This document shows positions 25,150-33,738 of a DNA stretch of 33,738 bases, in pieces. The DNA is taken from NCBI GenBank assembly GCA_027021445.1, contig JALUUH010000109.1:1-33738 (forward strand). The letters are read 5' to 3'. This DNA is from Gammaproteobacteria bacterium (GTDB lineage: Bacteria > Pseudomonadota > Gammaproteobacteria > S012-40). A program made the position numbers and the translations under genes. Every line of letters begins with the position of its first letter. The stretch's first letter is position 1. Under the pieces are notes generated by a model that saw only the letters and a program-made list of their open reading frames with translations, did not search any database and had not been told where the DNA came from.

Positions 25150-26601
25150 CTAGAAACTATATCTTAAATCAAAAAATACGCGGTCATTTTTTGCAATCTT
25201 GCTGGGTATGCTATTCGCATTGTTTTTTTGTGCTTGATATACAATTCCTCCGACCATAATAGAAAAAGCGTCAAAGATTTCATATTCAGCAGATCCTCGA
25301 TAAAAAGCACCATCGTCTATCGATGTGCCGAAGATGGATAGCAGGGCGACGAGTTGGAGTTTTTCACGGAAAAAATTTCCCGTATAGCGAAGTGCAATTT
25401 GCTCTTCATCTCTTAATGTCAGATCAGGTAATTCTTCTAAAGCGATATTATAGTTTAACAAGCGTCGGTTAACGGCTTCTACGGAATACACGATATCTTG
25501 AATGCCTGTGTAATCAAAACCAAACATAACATCGAGGCGGCGCAATAAATTATTGCTATTGGAAAAAGCCAAGCCGTCAATGATCGCCGTTTCTGATTTG
25601 AATAACCAATTGCCTAATACAAAATTAGTGGCGCCACCGGCCAAATTTATACGGCTGTGGTTTAAGGTAGCAGGTGTAGAATTATTCATTTTAACATAAG
25701 GTATATCATCATAAACTTGTGCGGCATGGAAGGATAAATCCCAGCCACTAAATGTACTGTTTAAAGAAACTGCAAATTCTGGATTAACAATGCTGTTTGG
25801 AATATTTTCCGCGATTGGATCGCCTTGGCCTAAATAAAAGTCACTGCCAAGCGGGGGGGTCTTGTTGAATCTAATTTCGGGAATAACTATTGCGCTTAAG
25901 TTCCAGTTAGCATAGTAAAAATCGGTTTTTATCATGCCGACGGGTAACCGTAAATCTTCAATGTCCATCATTCCGGGTTCTCGAAAATCAAGTGGGTTTA
26001 ATACATCTACTACGCGTATAGAATCTGATTTTCCCCATACAACGATTTGGCGGCCGACTTTAATATCGAGATAATTCGTTATTGTTCCCTGTATATAGGC
26101 CTCACGGAATTCAATTTCAGATTGGTAGGTATCAATAACTTCTTGGCGATAGTTTTTTTCACCATTGATGAAATAGGCATAGTCGTAAAAGATATTTGCG
26201 CTAATAAAGGTGTTCCATGAGTTCGAAATTTCCAGTTTAAATTCGGGGATGAGTTTATATTTTAAACGCGATAGACGATAGTCTGTTTCGTTTTCTACGG
26301 GTTCATCTTGTTGAAAATTGTAAGAGCCACTGAACGAGCCATGAGAAACTAAATCCCATTTTCTTTTTTGTGTTGCCTGAAAGCTAGAAGCAACATCAGA
26401 CTCTAAGGTAGTCGTTTTTTCAAATTCATTCAGCAGCGCTTCTAACTCCGCATCTTCTTCATCTTCTTCATCTGTCATTGCGGCCTGATTCGTGTCAAAA
26501 CCTTCTAACAATGATGCGAGTTCATTATCAAAAGTATCAGCATGGCTTATGGTGAAGATAGATAATAGCAATATACTACAGGGGAAAAACAAGTAATTCA
26601 T
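25150..26601 (-). CDS. DUF1302-like outer-membrane barrel protein
   Basis: This is a 483-residue outer-membrane protein if started at ATG 26601, which gives a clean signal peptide (MNYLFFPCSILLLSIFTISH, cut before ADTF) 7 bases after the upstream stop. A start at 26652 would overlap that gene by 44 bases. Residues ~20-75 are acidic and helical (DEEDEEDAELEALLNEFE). The rest is beta-barrel with the DUF1302-type core VGRQIVVWGKSDSIRVVDVL and NPLDFREPG, and ends in the terminal-Phe signature DLRYSF. Such proteins usually occur with a LolA-like protein and an RND/MMPL exporter, as they do here, although the exporter is broken. Substrate is unknown. Confidence 0.82.
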   Translation of the reverse strand: MNYLFFPCSILLLSIFTISHADTFDNELASLLEGFDTNQAAMTDEEDEEDAELEALLNEFEKTTTLESDVASSFQATQKRKWDLVSHGSFSGSYNFQQDEPVENETDYRLSRLKYKLIPEFKLEISNSWNTFISANIFYDYAYFINGEKNYRQEVIDTYQSEIEFREAYIQGTITNYLDIKVGRQIVVWGKSDSIRVVDVLNPLDFREPGMMDIEDLRLPVGMIKTDFYYANWNLSAIVIPEIRFNKTPPLGSDFYLGQGDPIAENIPNSIVNPEFAVSLNSTFSGWDLSFHAAQVYDDIPYVKMNNSTPATLNHSRINLAGGATNFVLGNWLFKSETAIIDGLAFSNSNNLLRRLDVMFGFDYTGIQDIVYSVEAVNRRLLNYNIALEELPDLTLRDEEQIALRYTGNFFREKLQLVALLSIFGTSIDDGAFYRGSAEYEIFDAFSIMVGGIVYQAQKNNANSIPSKIAKNDRVFFDLRYSF

Positions 26602-26608
26602 TGAGTGT

Positions 26609-27415
26609 CTATAGACCTTTTTCGAGCTGACGAATGCTAAATTGATTCTCATCTAAATTTTGATTGTATTTAACATGGCTAAATTTCAGGATGGTTTTAT
26701 GGATGTTTGTTTTGCCTTTTTTGGTGGTCATGTGAATTTCAGTCGGTGTCCAGATATTGTCAATGAGTTTTAAGCTTTTTATTTCCATGTATTTTAATCG
26801 CTTTCCTTTTTTAATCCAATTAATGGCACGAGTAATGACGTGGCTATCTTTACGCACAAATAATAGAGACTTCGTATATCCGGTTTCATCGATTATATCG
26901 TCTGAGCTGGGAATGCTTTCAATCACCCAAACAGGGATTGACTGGATCTCCATTTCCTTTTTCAGGGTGTAGTCGTAGTCGTTCAAATCAAATGTGCTCA
27001 TGTCGGCATAGGTGAAGTCTGACCCCATAAAACTGCCGCTTTTATCGCTTGCCGATATTCGTTTACTTTTGCGTAATGCGGGTAAATACAACCATTGGTC
27101 ATCGTCTTTATTCGACGCATCGTAGTCGTATGTTAATAATCCGGTGTTCTTGATATCTGCTGGCTGTATAAAAAACATGATGCGTTTAGTATCTTTGCCA
27201 AAGTCTTTGCTCATAGAACGCATTTTTCGAATTCGTTGCTTGCCTTTTCTGTCGATAAGTATCATTTCTAATTCGGCGGTTTGATTGTCTCCGTTATCTC
27301 GTGCATCCACTGTTTCCATAATTTTCCGTGCTTCTGCATCATCCGCAATGCTTGCAAAAGATACTGCAAACAGTGCAAAACCCAGTATTAGTAAATAATT
27401 AGGTTGTTTAGCCAT
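26609..27415 (-). CDS. LolA-like outer-membrane lipoprotein-sorting protein
   Basis: This 268-residue periplasmic protein has a signal peptide (YLLILGFALFAVSFASIADD). The mature part matches the LolA-like family that accompanies RND-type exporters: MRSMSKDFGKDTKRIMFF, then DQWLYLPALRKSKRISASDK, GSFMGSDFTYADM and VWVIESIPS, an unclosed-barrel lipid-binding fold. Its start codon overlaps the exporter remnant's stop (TAATG) and the outer-membrane gene follows 7 bases after its own stop, so the three were built as one unit. It probably carries a hydrophobic cargo across the periplasm; the intact inner-membrane partner is missing here. Confidence 0.85.
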   Translation of the reverse strand: MAKQPNYLLILGFALFAVSFASIADDAEARKIMETVDARDNGDNQTAELEMILIDRKGKQRIRKMRSMSKDFGKDTKRIMFFIQPADIKNTGLLTYDYDASNKDDDQWLYLPALRKSKRISASDKSGSFMGSDFTYADMSTFDLNDYDYTLKKEMEIQSIPVWVIESIPSSDDIIDETGYTKSLLFVRKDSHVITRAINWIKKGKRLKYMEIKSLKLIDNIWTPTEIHMTTKKGKTNIHKTILKFSHVKYNQNLDENQFSIRQLEKGL

Positions 27416-27666
27416 TATTCTCTCCCTGAATCTATTATTGGGCTACGCCCGTGATTGTCTTTCTTTCCATAGAGCATTTTCATTAACGCAGGTGCAAGAA
27501 ATAGATCAGACACCAATGCGAGCATTATTGCGCTACCGGTTATAATACCAAATATGATGACGTTGTTCATGTTCGCCAATATGTATACAAAAAAGCCAGT
27601 ACATAAGACCGCTGTTATAACGATGATAGCGCGGCTAGTTCCGAGCAGTGTTTCGGTGGTTGCCAA
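27415..27666 (-). pseudogene. RND/MMPL exporter, C-terminal remnant
   Basis: This 83-codon frame encodes only the last two membrane helices and tail of an RND-superfamily (MMPL-like) exporter: TLLGTSRAIIVITAVLCTGF, FGIITGSAIMLALVSDLFLA and APALMKMLYGK. Family members are usually 750-900 residues. The frame is closed upstream by TGA at 27672-27670, only a weak TTG start is available, and no earlier part of the protein appears upstream. The stop overlaps the LolA-like start, showing that this was the native upstream gene. A deletion of ~700 codons is inferred, with its junction between about 27667 and 27725. Confidence 0.85.
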
Positions 27667-27725
27667 TTTTCAAATAAAATTAAGCGGGGCGAGGGGGGAA
27701 TTCAGATTTTATTTGCTGGTTGCTG

Positions 27726-28067
27726 TTATGCGTTGTTGTAATCTAGGTTTAATTGATATGCATTAATTAAACGCGAAGTTTTTCCATTTTGATGAATGCT
27801 TTGTACTTCGGGAAAAACTTGTAAGGTAAACCGGACACGCATGTTATTTCGCATGATCTTTGGAAAATGTTGGATATTAAACGGTGTGTACAGTGTTCCA
27901 TCGTCGCTTACGATATTGTAGTAGCCAAGATAGGCGATGTTATAAATAATCGTTCCGCTGGCAGTGACGAGGTTGTCAGTTTTAAGCGTATCAATTTTCT
28001 TGTTTGAATGTTTGACAGATGTTTTTTTGAATAGCTCAAATAGTTGGGTTACATTTTTTAATATCAT
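27726..28067 (-). CDS. Hypothetical protein downstream of M23 peptidase
   Basis: This is a 113-residue protein with AGGA 4-5 bases before ATG, starting 12 bases after the M23 peptidase gene stops, so probably co-transcribed with it. No signal peptide or membrane helix is seen. The N-terminus is a basic helix; residues ~35-110 are beta-rich (TASGTIIYNIAYLGYYNIVS, MRVRFTLQVFPEVQSI) and might form a small barrel or PilZ-like fold, but I do not recognise a family. It ends 53 bases before the exporter remnant, at the inferred deletion junction, so its C-terminus could have been affected. Confidence 0.6.
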   Translation of the reverse strand: MILKNVTQLFELFKKTSVKHSNKKIDTLKTDNLVTASGTIIYNIAYLGYYNIVSDDGTLYTPFNIQHFPKIMRNNMRVRFTLQVFPEVQSIHQNGKTSRLINAYQLNLDYNNA

Positions 28068-28079
28068 ATTATTCCTGAT

Positions 28080-28940
28080 TTATTCGGAGTGTGTATCTGC
28101 GATAAATAAATGGGGGTCAACACGTGCGTTGTTCAAGCTCACACTCCAATGCAAATGTGGCCCGGTCACTCGACCGGTCATGCCTACCGTACCGAGAATA
28201 TCTCCTTGTTTTACGCGATCACCGGACTGTACTTTTATTTCGTCCATATGGCAATACATGGTCACCAAGCCTTGTCCGTGGTGAATAAAAACGGTATTGC
28301 CGTTAAAAAAGAAATCCCCTGTTTCGACGACTATGCCCGCAGATGGTGCTTTTATTGGAGTACCGGTAGGTGCTGCTATGTCAAGTCCGCTATGGGGTTT
28401 ACGCGGCTGATCATTAAAGAAACGCCGCAAGCCAAAAGGGCTGCTAAATCGTCCCTCAACGGGCAATGCAAATCTCATTTCTACATCGTCATGATCTTGC
28501 CAATACTTTAATGCGTTGTTGATGCGAGAGCGTTCACTCTTTATGCGTGTCATATCCATTTTGTTGGGGTTAACCATGCGTTTGTTTTTTATCGTTAAGC
28601 GTTGTTCTTTGTATGTTTTGTTACTTACCATAAAGCTTTTTTTACGTTCAGTATTTTTTTCTTGAATCGTTAAAAAGTGCTTCCCGGCCTTGGCCGAGAG
28701 GGACAAACCGATGACCGCCACCCAGTTTTCATTTTGCTTTAAAACTAATACATTTTTGTTGTTATATTTTACCCTTGGTTTTGCTGCTGAGGCTCCAAGT
28801 TCTATGATTGCAACACCCCCAGGGACGCTATTCGCTTGCGGTAATGCTGGTAGGTTAAAACTGACAAAAATACTCAGTAATAAAAATATGGATCTTAGTC
28901 TTCGCGGCCATTTTGACTGAAATTTTTCTTGCTTAATCAT
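28080..28940 (-). CDS. M23-family (LytM) peptidoglycan endopeptidase
   Basis: This 286-residue exported protein has a basic n-region and hydrophobic core (SIFLLLSIFVSFNLPALP). Residues ~35-110 form a beta-rich N-domain. The C-terminal ~130 residues are a LytM/M23 domain with the zinc motifs PHSGLDIAAPTGTP (HxxxD), a conserved His in VTMYCHMDEI, and HLHW. All catalytic residues are present, so it should cut peptide cross-links in peptidoglycan. Its start overlaps the xseA stop by 8 bases, a linkage seen in several Gammaproteobacteria. The next gene follows 12 bases later. Confidence 0.93.
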   Translation of the reverse strand: MIKQEKFQSKWPRRLRSIFLLLSIFVSFNLPALPQANSVPGGVAIIELGASAAKPRVKYNNKNVLVLKQNENWVAVIGLSLSAKAGKHFLTIQEKNTERKKSFMVSNKTYKEQRLTIKNKRMVNPNKMDMTRIKSERSRINNALKYWQDHDDVEMRFALPVEGRFSSPFGLRRFFNDQPRKPHSGLDIAAPTGTPIKAPSAGIVVETGDFFFNGNTVFIHHGQGLVTMYCHMDEIKVQSGDRVKQGDILGTVGMTGRVTGPHLHWSVSLNNARVDPHLFIADTHSE

Positions 28941-30279
28941 CTAATAATTCCTCTACGTGACAGAGCAGTTTGCCCTGAGAAAGTCGCGCTTCAATTTTAT
29001 CTGTGGGTTGAATATCAGCAAGTGTGCGGACAATTTTGCCGCTGGATTTCTGCTGAATGATGGAATAACCTCGCGCCAGTGTTGACAACGGACTGACTGT
29101 ATTTAGGTTGTGACTTAATTGCGCAAGTCGGTTGTGTTTAGTTTCAAACAGGGTGGCTCTCGACCCTAAGAGTTTATTTTCTAAATGGATAATCTTAAGT
29201 TTGATTTTTGACAGTTCGTGTGCGGGTGTATGTTTCATCAGTAAATTGCTTGCATTCGTGTTTCTTGCTCTATTGCTTTCGATGATATAGTTCATCCGTC
29301 TACGCAATCGATGTTCCAGTTCATCCACCCGTTGGGTTTGGCTTTGCAGTTTCTGTAAGGGGTGTTGAAACCGTTTGCTCATCAAGCGGAAATAAGTGGT
29401 GTTATTTTTTAGCACTTGACAGATGGTGGATTGCAAACGGGTTTCAAGCCGGTTGAATTTATGACGCCATTCTTGTTGGTCAGGGCTGACGAGTTCGGCA
29501 GCCGCTGAAGGGGTTGGGGCACGCAGATCAGCGACAAAATCTGCAATGGTGAAATCCACTTCATGGCCTACGCCGGATACGAGTGGGATGTTCAGCTGGG
29601 CAATTGCACGAGCGAGGTTTTCTTCATTGAATGCCGATAAATCTTCCAGCGAGCCGCCGCCGCGTGCCAGGATAAGCACATCACAGATTTCATCGGTAGA
29701 AGCGTGGACGAGTGCTTTTATGATTTCTTGGGCCGCTGACTCTCCTTGTACCGCAACCGGATAAATCATCACCGGAGTAGCAGGTGATCGCCGTTTTAAT
29801 ACCTGCAAAATGTCTCTAATCGCCGCACCCGTAGGTGAGGTAATAACACCGATACGGCTGGGGAACCGGGGCAGGGATTTTTTATGAATCTGATCAAAAA
29901 GCCCTTCTTTCTGCAAGCGGGCTTTTAGGTTTTCAAACGCACGTTGCAGTGCGCCAGCCCCGGCTTCTTCCATGTGTTCAATGATTATTTGATATTCGCC
30001 CCGAGCTTCGTAAAGGCCGATGCGTGCTCGAACGAGTACTTGCATGCCATTGCTAGGTATGAAATCAACCAGGCGGTTACGCATTTTGAACATCGCACCA
30101 CGAACCTGTGCTTTGGAATCTTTTAAGCTTAAGTACCAGTGTCCAGAGGAAGGCTGAACAAAGTTTGAAATTTCACCTTCTAACCAGAGTAGAGGGAATG
30201 CTTTATCCAATAGCATTTTAACGTCGGCGTTTAGATCGGAGACGGAATAGATATGTCGATGGGCGGTTTCTGTTTGCAT
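28933..30279 (-). CDS. xseA: Exodeoxyribonuclease VII large subunit
   Basis: This 448-residue catalytic subunit of exonuclease VII (with XseB) degrades single-stranded DNA from both ends in the cytoplasm. It has an N-terminal OB-fold (IYSVSDLNADVKMLLDKAFP, WLEGEISNF, GHWYLSLKDSKAQVRGAMFK), the central catalytic domain with ARGGGSLEDLSAFNEE and VSGVGHEVDFTIADFVADL-type motifs, then a long coiled-coil region and the closing LARGYSIIQ segment. Length is close to the E. coli protein (456). xseB is not in the window. Confidence 0.97.
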   Translation of the reverse strand: MQTETAHRHIYSVSDLNADVKMLLDKAFPLLWLEGEISNFVQPSSGHWYLSLKDSKAQVRGAMFKMRNRLVDFIPSNGMQVLVRARIGLYEARGEYQIIIEHMEEAGAGALQRAFENLKARLQKEGLFDQIHKKSLPRFPSRIGVITSPTGAAIRDILQVLKRRSPATPVMIYPVAVQGESAAQEIIKALVHASTDEICDVLILARGGGSLEDLSAFNEENLARAIAQLNIPLVSGVGHEVDFTIADFVADLRAPTPSAAAELVSPDQQEWRHKFNRLETRLQSTICQVLKNNTTYFRLMSKRFQHPLQKLQSQTQRVDELEHRLRRRMNYIIESNRARNTNASNLLMKHTPAHELSKIKLKIIHLENKLLGSRATLFETKHNRLAQLSHNLNTVSPLSTLARGYSIIQQKSSGKIVRTLADIQPTDKIEARLSQGKLLCHVEELLDD

Positions 30280-30342
30280 ATGTTTATTTCACTATGAGGT
30301 CGTGGAGCTTGGTTCTCGCGCTGATCATCATTCTCAGGCTGC

Positions 30343-30657
30343 CTAAAATAACCAAGGTTTCGCATTTTGTTGTTCTAGGGCTTGCTGGTATCCCAGTTCT
30401 GCCTGTTTTTTAGCGGCCCGCACTTGTTTGAGTGCTTTTTTATAGTTGCCTTGTTGATGGGCTTTTTTGGCCTGCGCAATATATTTTTCGGTATCGCGCC
30501 ATAACCCTCCCACTGCAGCGGCTTTTTTCACCGATCTTTCGGCCTCGATAAGTAGGATGTTGAATTCTCTGGATTGTTGCTCGGGATTGGCTTCCTTACT
30601 GGCACAGCCTGTGATGAACACGGTACTCAGGATAACAGTAACTACTATTTTTTTCAT
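30343..30657 (-). CDS. Small lipoprotein resembling SoxXA-binding (SoxK) family
   Basis: This 104-residue protein has a lipoprotein signal (STVFITGC, lipidated C18). The mature part is an amphipathic helical pair: VGGLWRDTEKYIAQAKKAHQ then GNYKKALKQVRAAKKQAELG. The W-RDTEK and AxxQAELGYQQA patterns resemble the SoxK/SoxXA-binding protein family, also found in organisms without sox genes. No sox gene is in the window, so a thiosulfate role is not supported. It lies 63 bases upstream of xseA on the same strand and is divergent from guaB. Confidence 0.75.
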   Translation of the reverse strand: MKKIVVTVILSTVFITGCASKEANPEQQSREFNILLIEAERSVKKAAAVGGLWRDTEKYIAQAKKAHQQGNYKKALKQVRAAKKQAELGYQQALEQQNAKPWLF

Positions 30658-30759
30658 GTTATGGGCAGTCTTGCAGTATTTTTGACGGATATATATTCAT
30701 AATTTCGAGAATTAAGCCATAATAAACCATTAAGTGGCGACATGCCTTAAAGTAACTGG

Positions 30760-30788
30760 TTTACCGTTTGGCGGTCAAACGGTATAAT
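30760..30788 (+). promoter_or_regulatory. guaB promoter with palindromic operator in the spacer
   Basis: The -35 is TTTACC (30760-30765) and the -10 is a perfect TATAAT (30783-30788), separated by 17 bases. A perfect inverted repeat, ACCGTTTG-GCGGT-CAAACGGT (30763-30783), fills the spacer and touches both elements, so a bound dimeric protein would block RNA polymerase. The bases after the -10 (CACGCGC) are G+C-rich, like the discriminators of stringently repressed promoters. The start point would be near 30795. Confidence 0.7.
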
Positions 30789-30821
30789 CACGCGCTATTT
30801 TTATAGCCATGGATTACCCAC

Positions 30822-32288
30822 ATGCTGCGTATTGAACAAGAAGCCCTGACATTTGATGATGTACTCCTCCTGCCTGCTTTTTCTACCTTATTACCCAACG
30901 AGGTTAATTTAAAAACGCAATTGACGCGTGGAATATCGTTGAATATTCCGCTGGTGTCAGCGGCCATGGATACCGTTACAGAATCTGCTTTAGCCATTGC
31001 ACTGGCGCAAGAAGGTGGAATTGGCATAATCCACAAAAATATGACGGTTGAGAAACAGGTTCAGGAAGTAAGAAATGTTAAAAAATTTGAAAGCGGGGTA
31101 ATAAAAGATCCGATTACCGTCGATCCGGCGACGAGTATCCGCGAGGTTATGGCGATTACGCGTGCCAATAATATTTCGGGAGTTCCCGTGGTCGATAATG
31201 CCGATCTGGTTGGCATAGTCACCAGTCGGGATTTGCGTTTTGAGACTCAATTAGATAGTCCGGTGTCCACGATTATGACGCCCAAAGAACGCTTGGTGAC
31301 GGTTCAGGAAGGCGCAGAAAAAGCAGAAGTACTTTCGTTGTTACATAAACACCGAATTGAAAAAATTCTCGTGGTTAATAACACCTTTAAGTTGCGTGGC
31401 ATGATTACCGTCAAAGACATTCAGAAATCAACCGATTTCCCACTGGCCTGTAAAGATGATCAAGGCCGATTACGAGTGGGTGCTGGAGTAAGTACGGGAG
31501 CAGGAACCGATGAACGTATCGCCGCCCTGGTGGATGCTGGTGTTGATGTGATTGTGGTGGATACGGCGCATGGGCATTCAAAAGGGGTGTTAGACAGGGT
31601 GGCGATGGTGAAGCAACAGTATCCTGATTTGCAACTGATTGGTGGAAATATCGCGACGGCTGCGGCGGGGAAAGCACTGGTTGCTGCGGGTGCGGATGGG
31701 GTGAAAGTAGGAATTGGGCCAGGTTCCATTTGCACTACACGCATTATTTCAGGAGTGGGTGTTCCGCAGATTTCAGCGATTGCAAATGTTGCTGAGGCAT
31801 TAATGGGAACCGGGGTTCCGATTATTGCAGATGGTGGTATTCGTTTTTCGGGTGATATGGCTAAGGCGATTGTGGCCGGTGGTTATTCCGTCATGGTGGG
31901 TTCGATGTTTGCGGGTACTGAAGAAGCGCCAGGTGAAATAGAATTATTTCAAGGCCGTTCTTATAAATCTTACCGTGGTATGGGATCGCTTGGCGCGATG
32001 TCTCAGGCGCAAGGTTCCAGTGATCGTTATTTCCAAGATGCGCAGTCTGAAGAAAAACTGGTGCCAGAAGGCATAGAAGGACGTGTTCCGTATAAGGGCA
32101 GCATGGTTGCTATAGTGCATCAATTACTCGGTGGAATTAGGGCGAGCATGGGCTATACCGGTTGTGCAACCATTGATGAAATGCGTTCGAAACCGGCATT
32201 TGCGCGCATCACTGGTGCTGGAGTGCGTGAGAGTCATGTACATGATGTGGCGATTACTAAAGAAGCGCCGAATTATCGAATTGATTAG
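30822..32288 (+). CDS. guaB: Inosine-5'-monophosphate dehydrogenase
   Basis: This 488-residue enzyme converts IMP to XMP with NAD+, the first committed step to GMP. The TIM barrel is interrupted by two CBS domains (~95-205). The catalytic loop [11 protein letters not shown] holds C304. Downstream are the flap and IMP-binding segments ([27 protein letters not shown]). Length and numbering match E. coli GuaB (488; C305). guaA follows after 92 bases on the same strand, giving the standard guaBA order. Confidence 0.98.
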   Translation: MLRIEQEALTFDDVLLLPAFSTLLPNEVNLKTQLTRGISLNIPLVSAAMDTVTESALAIALAQEGGIGIIHKNMTVEKQVQEVRNVKKFESGVIKDPITVDPATSIREVMAITRANNISGVPVVDNADLVGIVTSRDLRFETQLDSPVSTIMTPKERLVTVQEGAEKAEVLSLLHKHRIEKILVVNNTFKLRGMITVKDIQKSTDFPLACKDDQGRLRVGAGVSTGAGTDERIAALVDAGVDVIVVDTAHGHSKGVLDRVAMVKQQYPDLQLIGGNIATAAAGKALVAAGADGVKVGIGPGSICTTRIISGVGVPQISAIANVAEALMGTGVPIIADGGIRFSGDMAKAIVAGGYSVMVGSMFAGTEEAPGEIELFQGRSYKSYRGMGSLGAMSQAQGSSDRYFQDAQSEEKLVPEGIEGRVPYKGSMVAIVHQLLGGIRASMGYTGCATIDEMRSKPAFARITGAGVRESHVHDVAITKEAPNYRID

Positions 32289-32316
32289 CAGGGGCGTAAG
32301 AGTTCAATAAAGTTAC

Positions 32317-32333
32317 CACAGAGAGCACAGAGA
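32317..32333. repeat. CACAGAGA direct repeat upstream of guaA
   Basis: CACAGAGA occurs at 32317-32324 and 32326-32333 in the guaB-guaA gap. The surrounding ACCACAGAGAGCACAGAGAA resembles a short motif scattered between genes in many Proteobacteria. No function is assigned. Confidence 0.35.
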
Positions 32334-32380
32334 AAAACTTAAGCGATGATTCACTTCTCACTTTATTCAAATGGAAAACC

Positions 32381-33738
32381 ATGACTCAGTCTGCGAACAA
32401 GCATTATTCAGATATTCACGCACATAAAATTTTAATTCTAGATTTTGGTTCTCAATATACCCAGTTGATTGCTCGACGCATTCGCGAGATTGGTGTTTAT
32501 TGTGAAATATTCCCCTGGGATGTTGAAGAAAAAGCCATTATAGATTTCAACGCAAAAGGTATTATTCTTTCGGGTGGCCCTGAGTCTGTAATAGGCGATG
32601 AACCGCCTAAAGCCTACCCCATAATTTTTGAATTAGGTCTACCGCTATTGGGTATTTGTTATGGCATGCAGACAATGGCGCAGCAATTAGGCGGTAAAGT
32701 TGCAAGCTCTGCACAACGCGAATATGGTTATGCGCAGGTGCGTGCACGCGGTCATACTGAGTTACTTAAAGACATTGAAGATCATACGACGGAAGAAGGC
32801 TTTGGGATGTTAGATGTGTGGATGAGTCACGGTGATAAAGTGACTGAAATGCCATCGGGATTTAAACTCATGGCCAGCACCGATAGTGCGCCTATTGCGG
32901 GTATTGCAGATGAACAAAGAAAATTTTATGGAGTGCAGTTTCATCCTGAAGTAACACATACCTTACAAGGTGGCAGAATTTTACAACGCTTTGTAATAAA
33001 AGTTTGTGAATGTGCTGCGTTATGGAACGCCGGTAATATTATTCAAGAAAGCATTCAAGACGTGCGTGCCAAGGTAGGGGACGACGAAGTCATTCTTGGT
33101 TTATCCGGTGGTGTTGATTCATCCGTGGTGGCGGCTTTATTACATAAAGCGATTGGCGACAAGCTTACCTGTGTGTTTGTGGATAATGGATTACTGCGTT
33201 TGCATGAAGGTGATCAAGTAATGTCAACCTTTGGCAAACATATGGGCGTTAAAGTGATTCGAGTGAATGCGGAAGAGCGATTCTTAATCGCTTTAAAAGG
33301 CCAGGATGATCCTGAGAAAAAACGCAAAATTATCGGTAATTTATTTATTGATATTTTTGAAGAGGAATCAAATAAATTAAGCCGTGCGAAATGGCTGGCT
33401 CAAGGTACGATTTATCCGGACGTAATTGAATCTGCAGGCTCTAAAACCGGTAAAGCACAGGTGATTAAATCGCACCACAATGTGGGTGGCTTACCGGATT
33501 ATATGACGCTTAAATTAGTAGAGCCATTGCGCGAATTATTCAAAGACGAAGTTAGAAAACTTGGTGTCGAACTCGGTTTGCCATATGACATGGTTTATCG
33601 GCATCCATTTCCAGGGCCAGGTTTAGGCGTGCGTATACTTGGTGAAGTGAAAAAAGAATATGCCGATTTATTACGCCGGGCCGACCATATTTTTATCGAA
33701 GAATTATATCGTCACGATCTTTATCAAAAAACCTCGCA
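32381..33738 (+). CDS. guaA: GMP synthase (glutamine-hydrolysing), 3' truncated by window
   Basis: About 452 codons are present from ATG 32381; the full enzyme is ~525, so the end lies beyond the window. It aminates XMP to GMP. The N-terminal class I glutamine amidotransferase domain has the nucleophile in GICYGMQ and the His/Glu in FHPEV. The ATP-pyrophosphatase domain begins with [14 protein letters not shown], and the start of the dimerisation domain ([14 protein letters not shown]) is visible. The ribosome binding site is weak (TGGAAAA). Confidence 0.98.
   Translation, partial: MTQSANKHYSDIHAHKILILDFGSQYTQLIARRIREIGVYCEIFPWDVEEKAIIDFNAKGIILSGGPESVIGDEPPKAYPIIFELGLPLLGICYGMQTMAQQLGGKVASSAQREYGYAQVRARGHTELLKDIEDHTTEEGFGMLDVWMSHGDKVTEMPSGFKLMASTDSAPIAGIADEQRKFYGVQFHPEVTHTLQGGRILQRFVIKVCECAALWNAGNIIQESIQDVRAKVGDDEVILGLSGGVDSSVVAALLHKAIGDKLTCVFVDNGLLRLHEGDQVMSTFGKHMGVKVIRVNAEERFLIALKGQDDPEKKRKIIGNLFIDIFEEESNKLSRAKWLAQGTIYPDVIESAGSKTGKAQVIKSHHNVGGLPDYMTLKLVEPLRELFKDEVRKLGVELGLPYDMVYRHPFPGPGLGVRILGEVKKEYADLLRRADHIFIEELYRHDLYQKTS

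Noticed and set aside
28110-28511. 133-residue plus-strand ORF
   Set aside because: It is antisense to the well-supported M23 peptidase gene and has no protein family features.
30763-30783. PurR operator at guaB
   Set aside because: The arms (ACCGTTTG/CAAACGGT with a 5-base gap) do not fit the gapless PurR consensus ACGCAAACGTTTGCGT.
1-33738. CRISPR arrays, tRNA or rRNA genes
   Set aside because: No regular spaced repeats and no cloverleaf or rRNA-like segments were noticed in any intergenic region.

Overview
The window looks like chromosome of a Gammaproteobacterium of moderate to low G+C (judged by eye). The evidence is guaB-guaA in order, xseA, a BarA-type hybrid kinase, a REC-PP2C-ATPase regulator of the HsbR/CrsR type next to an HsbA/CrsA-type STAS protein, and an NtrC/sigma-54 promoter in front of nirB. 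The genus cannot be fixed from sequence alone. No tRNA, rRNA or CRISPR array was seen.

Left accessory end (1-2348): the 3' end of a RelE-type toxin gene, an attC-like folded site, an orphan ORF, then an IS3-family element whose transposase is broken by one extra base. This reads like the edge of an integron cassette array that was later hit by an IS. Envelope operon (8460 down to 2349, minus strand): a TPR plus outer-membrane barrel protein resembling Slam/DUF560 (type XI secretion), a FecR-domain protein whose C-terminus resembles the TbpB-type barrel of Slam clients, a small exported protein, and a seven-repeat propeller/PKD/HYR protein with a Lys/His-rich tail. The genes are tightly packed or overlapping, so they probably form one surface-protein module. 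A CRP-like site lies in the divergent spacer upstream.

Signalling block (8754-17668, plus strand): a STAS anti-anti-sigma protein with its fused receiver/phosphatase/ATPase partner, a LuxR-type response regulator, a BarA-like hybrid kinase, and a large STAND-ATPase/TPR/SARP-like regulator. Nitrate assimilation block (17796-25013): an NtrC-like enhancer and a -24/-12 promoter precede nirB, nirD, a cytoplasmic molybdopterin nitrate reductase, and a fused DmsB-DmsC-like protein (four-cluster ferredoxin plus eight-helix membrane anchor). This suggests nitrate reduction fed by membrane quinol, with nitrite then passed to NADH-dependent NirBD.

Right end: a minus-strand run (30657 down to 25150) holds a SoxK-like lipoprotein, xseA, an M23 peptidase, a small unknown protein, the last ~83 residues of an RND/MMPL exporter, a LolA-like protein and a DUF1302-like outer-membrane protein. 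The exporter has lost its 5' nine-tenths while its two partner genes survive. Divergent from this run are guaB, with a striking palindrome filling its promoter spacer, and guaA, which runs off the window.
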